DNA of 8,106 nucleotides. It comes from Algoriphagus sp. Lineage in GTDB: Bacteria > Bacteroidota > Bacteroidia > Cytophagales > Cyclobacteriaceae. Shown here piece after piece: positions 7,056-8,106 of the stretch. A program made the position numbers and the translations under genes. The stretch is taken from the NCBI GenBank assembly GCA_023255285.1, contig JALRIY010000101.1:1-8106 (forward strand), written 5' to 3'. Under the pieces are notes generated by a model. The model saw only the letters and a program-made list of their open reading frames with translations. It searched no databases and was not told where the DNA came from. Every line of letters begins with the position of its first letter. Position 1 is the first letter of the stretch.

Positions 7056-7173
7056 TGGCAATAACTAAAAAAGGGAACTATGGAAGACAAGGTCTATCGA
7101 AGATAGGGCTAAGTTGGCCATTGCTGCAAGGCTTACTCTGCAGGTTGACATTAATTGGCATTCTTATTGCCAA
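7055..7173. repeat. Inverted pair of TTATTGCCAA at both ends of the sbcD-rlpA divergent spacer
   Basis: TTGGCAATAA at 7055-7064 is the exact reverse complement of TTATTGCCAA at 7164-7173. Read in the direction of each gene, both leaders therefore carry TTATTGCCAA. For sbcD it abuts and includes the A of the start codon; for rlpA it ends 26 nt before the ATG. The right-hand copy is also half of a local dyad, TTGGCA (7155-7160), 7-nt spacer, TGCCAA (7168-7173). The sequence match is certain; a regulatory role is a guess. Confidence 0.4.
7098..7130 (-). promoter_or_regulatory. Candidate promoter of the sbcD-sbcC operon
   Basis: On the minus strand, CTTG (7130-7127) and TATCTTCG (7105-7098) are separated by 21 nt. 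This resembles the Bacteroidota housekeeping promoter (TTTG or TTG at -33, TAnnTTTG at -7), with one mismatch in the -7 box. It would give a leader of about 35-40 nt before the sbcD start at 7055. The rest of the 144-bp divergent region has no better match on this strand. Confidence 0.4.
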
Positions 7174-7199
7174 GTAGGGGGAGAATCGTAGTTTAGTCC

Positions 7200-7676
7200 A
7201 TGAAGTTTACGTTTAGCTTTCTTCTTTTTGCATTCTTTCTACCCTTCTTGGTCTTCGCTCAGGGCGAATCGCTCTTTATTCAGGAGGGGACAGCTAGTTA
7301 TTATGCGCCTAAATTTCAGGGAAAGCGTACCGCCAGTGGCGAGGTTTTTCACTTGGATAGTCTCACGGCAGCACACAAACTACTCCCTTTTGGCACTACA
7401 CTTCGGGTAACCAACAAAAAAAATAGTAAGTCCGTTGTGGTGCGTGTCAACGATCGCCTTCCGAGCAGCTCCAAACGGGTTATTGACCTTTCCTATGCGG
7501 CTGCCAAGGAAGTAGACATGATCAGAGAAGGCTTAGTACAGGTGAAAATTGATGCGAATTCGGTGAATCAAATGAATCTGCTAGTGGATTACTTCGAAGG
7601 GAAACCTCATCCTGGACTACGTCTCAGACGCTACTTCCCGATCATCACTGTTCCGATTATTTTCTTCGATAAGTGA
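7200..7676 (+). CDS. RlpA-like secreted double-psi beta-barrel protein (septal ring lytic transglycosylase family)
   Basis: A 158-residue precursor. A hydrophobic signal peptide (about 1-20, ending LVFA before QGE) predicts export by Sec. It is not an obvious lipoprotein, since no lipobox cysteine is present. The RlpA double-psi beta-barrel covers about 28-118, with GTASYYAPKFQGKRTASGE (30-48), AAHKLLPFGTTLRVTN (57-72), VVVRVNDR (79-86) and RVIDLSYAAAKEV (93-105). His59 and Asp85 match the catalytic pair described for lytic RlpA. The usual DRGP reads DRLP here. There is no SPOR domain; the protein ends in a short basic and hydrophobic tail (141-158). The ATG at 7200 is the first possible start, because an in-frame TAG sits at 7194-7196. 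An AGGGGGAG tract (7177-7184) lies 15 nt upstream, far for a Shine-Dalgarno site. Some RlpA proteins cleave peptidoglycan and others lack activity, so transglycosylase function is probable but not certain. No clear promoter or terminator is seen. Confidence 0.9.
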   Translation: MKFTFSFLLFAFFLPFLVFAQGESLFIQEGTASYYAPKFQGKRTASGEVFHLDSLTAAHKLLPFGTTLRVTNKKNSKSVVVRVNDRLPSSSKRVIDLSYAAAKEVDMIREGLVQVKIDANSVNQMNLLVDYFEGKPHPGLRLRRYFPIITVPIIFFDK

Positions 7677-7718
7677 GGATTTCTAAGCGCAATAAATTTC
7701 AAAGCATCATTCTGTAAG

Positions 7719-8106
7719 TTAAACCGTATCCGGTTCAGGATGCTTCCAAGGCCCTCGGTAAGGACGGCGTAGTTTTGCCGTGGCGGCTGCATCGTTTACA
7801 ACTGTTCTTGTTTTCGGGTCATAGGTTAAAGCTCGGCCCCCAAGTTCCATGGAAATATTGGCCAGAATGCAAGAAGCCGTGGAAATATGCCCTTCTTCCA
7901 CATCGGCGACCGGTAAACTGTCTTTGTCAATGGCTTCCAGCCAGTCTTTCATTTGTAGGCGAGTGGCAGGTGCTGCATTCAGTTCAATTCGATCTTCGCT
8001 GAGATCTTCTGGATACTGCTCCTTTTCAAAGACACAATCAAAGTGTATTTTCTGAGCTTTTGTATCCGTAGGATAAAAGTCTGCCTTCGTTGTACTTCCT
8101 GCGAGC
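7719..8106 (-). CDS. Gfo/Idh/MocA family oxidoreductase, C-terminal part (5' end beyond the window)
   Basis: The last 128 residues of an open frame that runs off the window edge at 8106; the true start is outside. From the edge it reads LAGSTTKADFYPTDTKAQ and continues unbroken to the TAA at 7719-7721. The end is characteristic of this family in Bacteroidota and Planctomycetes: MKDWLEAID, ADVEEGHISTASCILANIS, ELGGRALTYDPKTRTVVND and LRRPYRGPWKHPE. These belong to the C-terminal alpha/beta domain. The N-terminal NAD(P)-binding Rossmann fold and any Tat signal would lie upstream of the visible part. Such enzymes oxidise or reduce sugars, inositols or related polyols; the substrate cannot be told from this fragment. 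It converges on rlpA with 42 bp between stops, and no terminator is evident there. The internal ATG at 7952 (MKDWLEA) is not the real start, because homology continues upstream of it. Confidence 0.88.
   Translation of the reverse strand, partial: LAGSTTKADFYPTDTKAQKIHFDCVFEKEQYPEDLSEDRIELNAAPATRLQMKDWLEAIDKDSLPVADVEEGHISTASCILANISMELGGRALTYDPKTRTVVNDAAATAKLRRPYRGPWKHPEPDTV

Noticed and set aside
7145..7150. TTGACA, a sigma-70 style -35 hexamer before rlpA
   Set aside because: No TATAAT-like box stands at 16-18 bp, and this hexamer is not the expected form for Bacteroidota housekeeping promoters.
7167..7196. Plus-strand TTG-N19-TAGTTTAG as an rlpA promoter
   Set aside because: The -7-like box ends 3 bp before the ATG, so transcription would start at or inside the start codon; it also mismatches the consensus.
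7722..7735. AACCG-TATC-CGGTT hairpin near the end of the Gfo/Idh/MocA gene
   Set aside because: It has only a 5-bp stem, lies within coding sequence and lacks a T-tract, so it is not a terminator.

Overview
This window looks like ordinary chromosome from a member of the Bacteroidota, most likely a Cytophagales (Cyclobacteriaceae, Algoriphagus-like) bacterium. That placement is inference. It rests on the families present (a secreted-type Gfo/Idh/MocA oxidoreductase C-terminus, a small RlpA without SPOR domain, a MarR-YceI-dioxygenase-esterase cluster), on A-rich leaders mostly lacking Shine-Dalgarno sequences, and on -7 boxes resembling the Bacteroidota TAnnTTTG consensus. There are no tRNA or rRNA genes, CRISPR arrays, transposases or phage genes.

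Region 1 (19-2683, plus strand) is a four-gene block: a MarR-type repressor, a YceI-like lipid/polyisoprenoid-binding protein, a two-domain VOC ring-cleaving dioxygenase (MhqO-like) and a small serine carboxylesterase/phospholipase-like hydrolase (MhqD-like). The last two overlap by 8 bp. By analogy with MhqR/MhqO/MhqD of Firmicutes, this is probably a quinone/hydroquinone (electrophile) response operon. A strong intrinsic terminator follows the hydrolase. A second terminator-like hairpin sits inside the block, only 16 nt before the dioxygenase start codon.

Region 2 (2797-7055, minus strand) is the sbcD-sbcC operon, with a 4-bp ATGA overlap. SbcD is the Mre11-like nuclease. SbcC is the Rad50-like ATPase, with a complete set of ABC motifs and a CPFC zinc hook. 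Together they form the complex that opens and degrades hairpin and blocked DNA ends. A candidate promoter lies at 7098-7130.

Region 3 (7200-7676, plus strand) is a small secreted RlpA-like double-psi beta-barrel protein, divergent from sbcD across 144 bp. Region 4 (7719-8106, minus strand, cut by the window edge) is the C-terminal 128 residues of a Gfo/Idh/MocA family oxidoreductase, convergent with rlpA.

I found no clearly new system. The most useful leads are the MarR/YceI/MhqO/MhqD grouping and its internal hairpin, an exact 7-residue (21-bp) tandem duplication in the SbcC coiled coil, and small repeats around the sbcDC operon.
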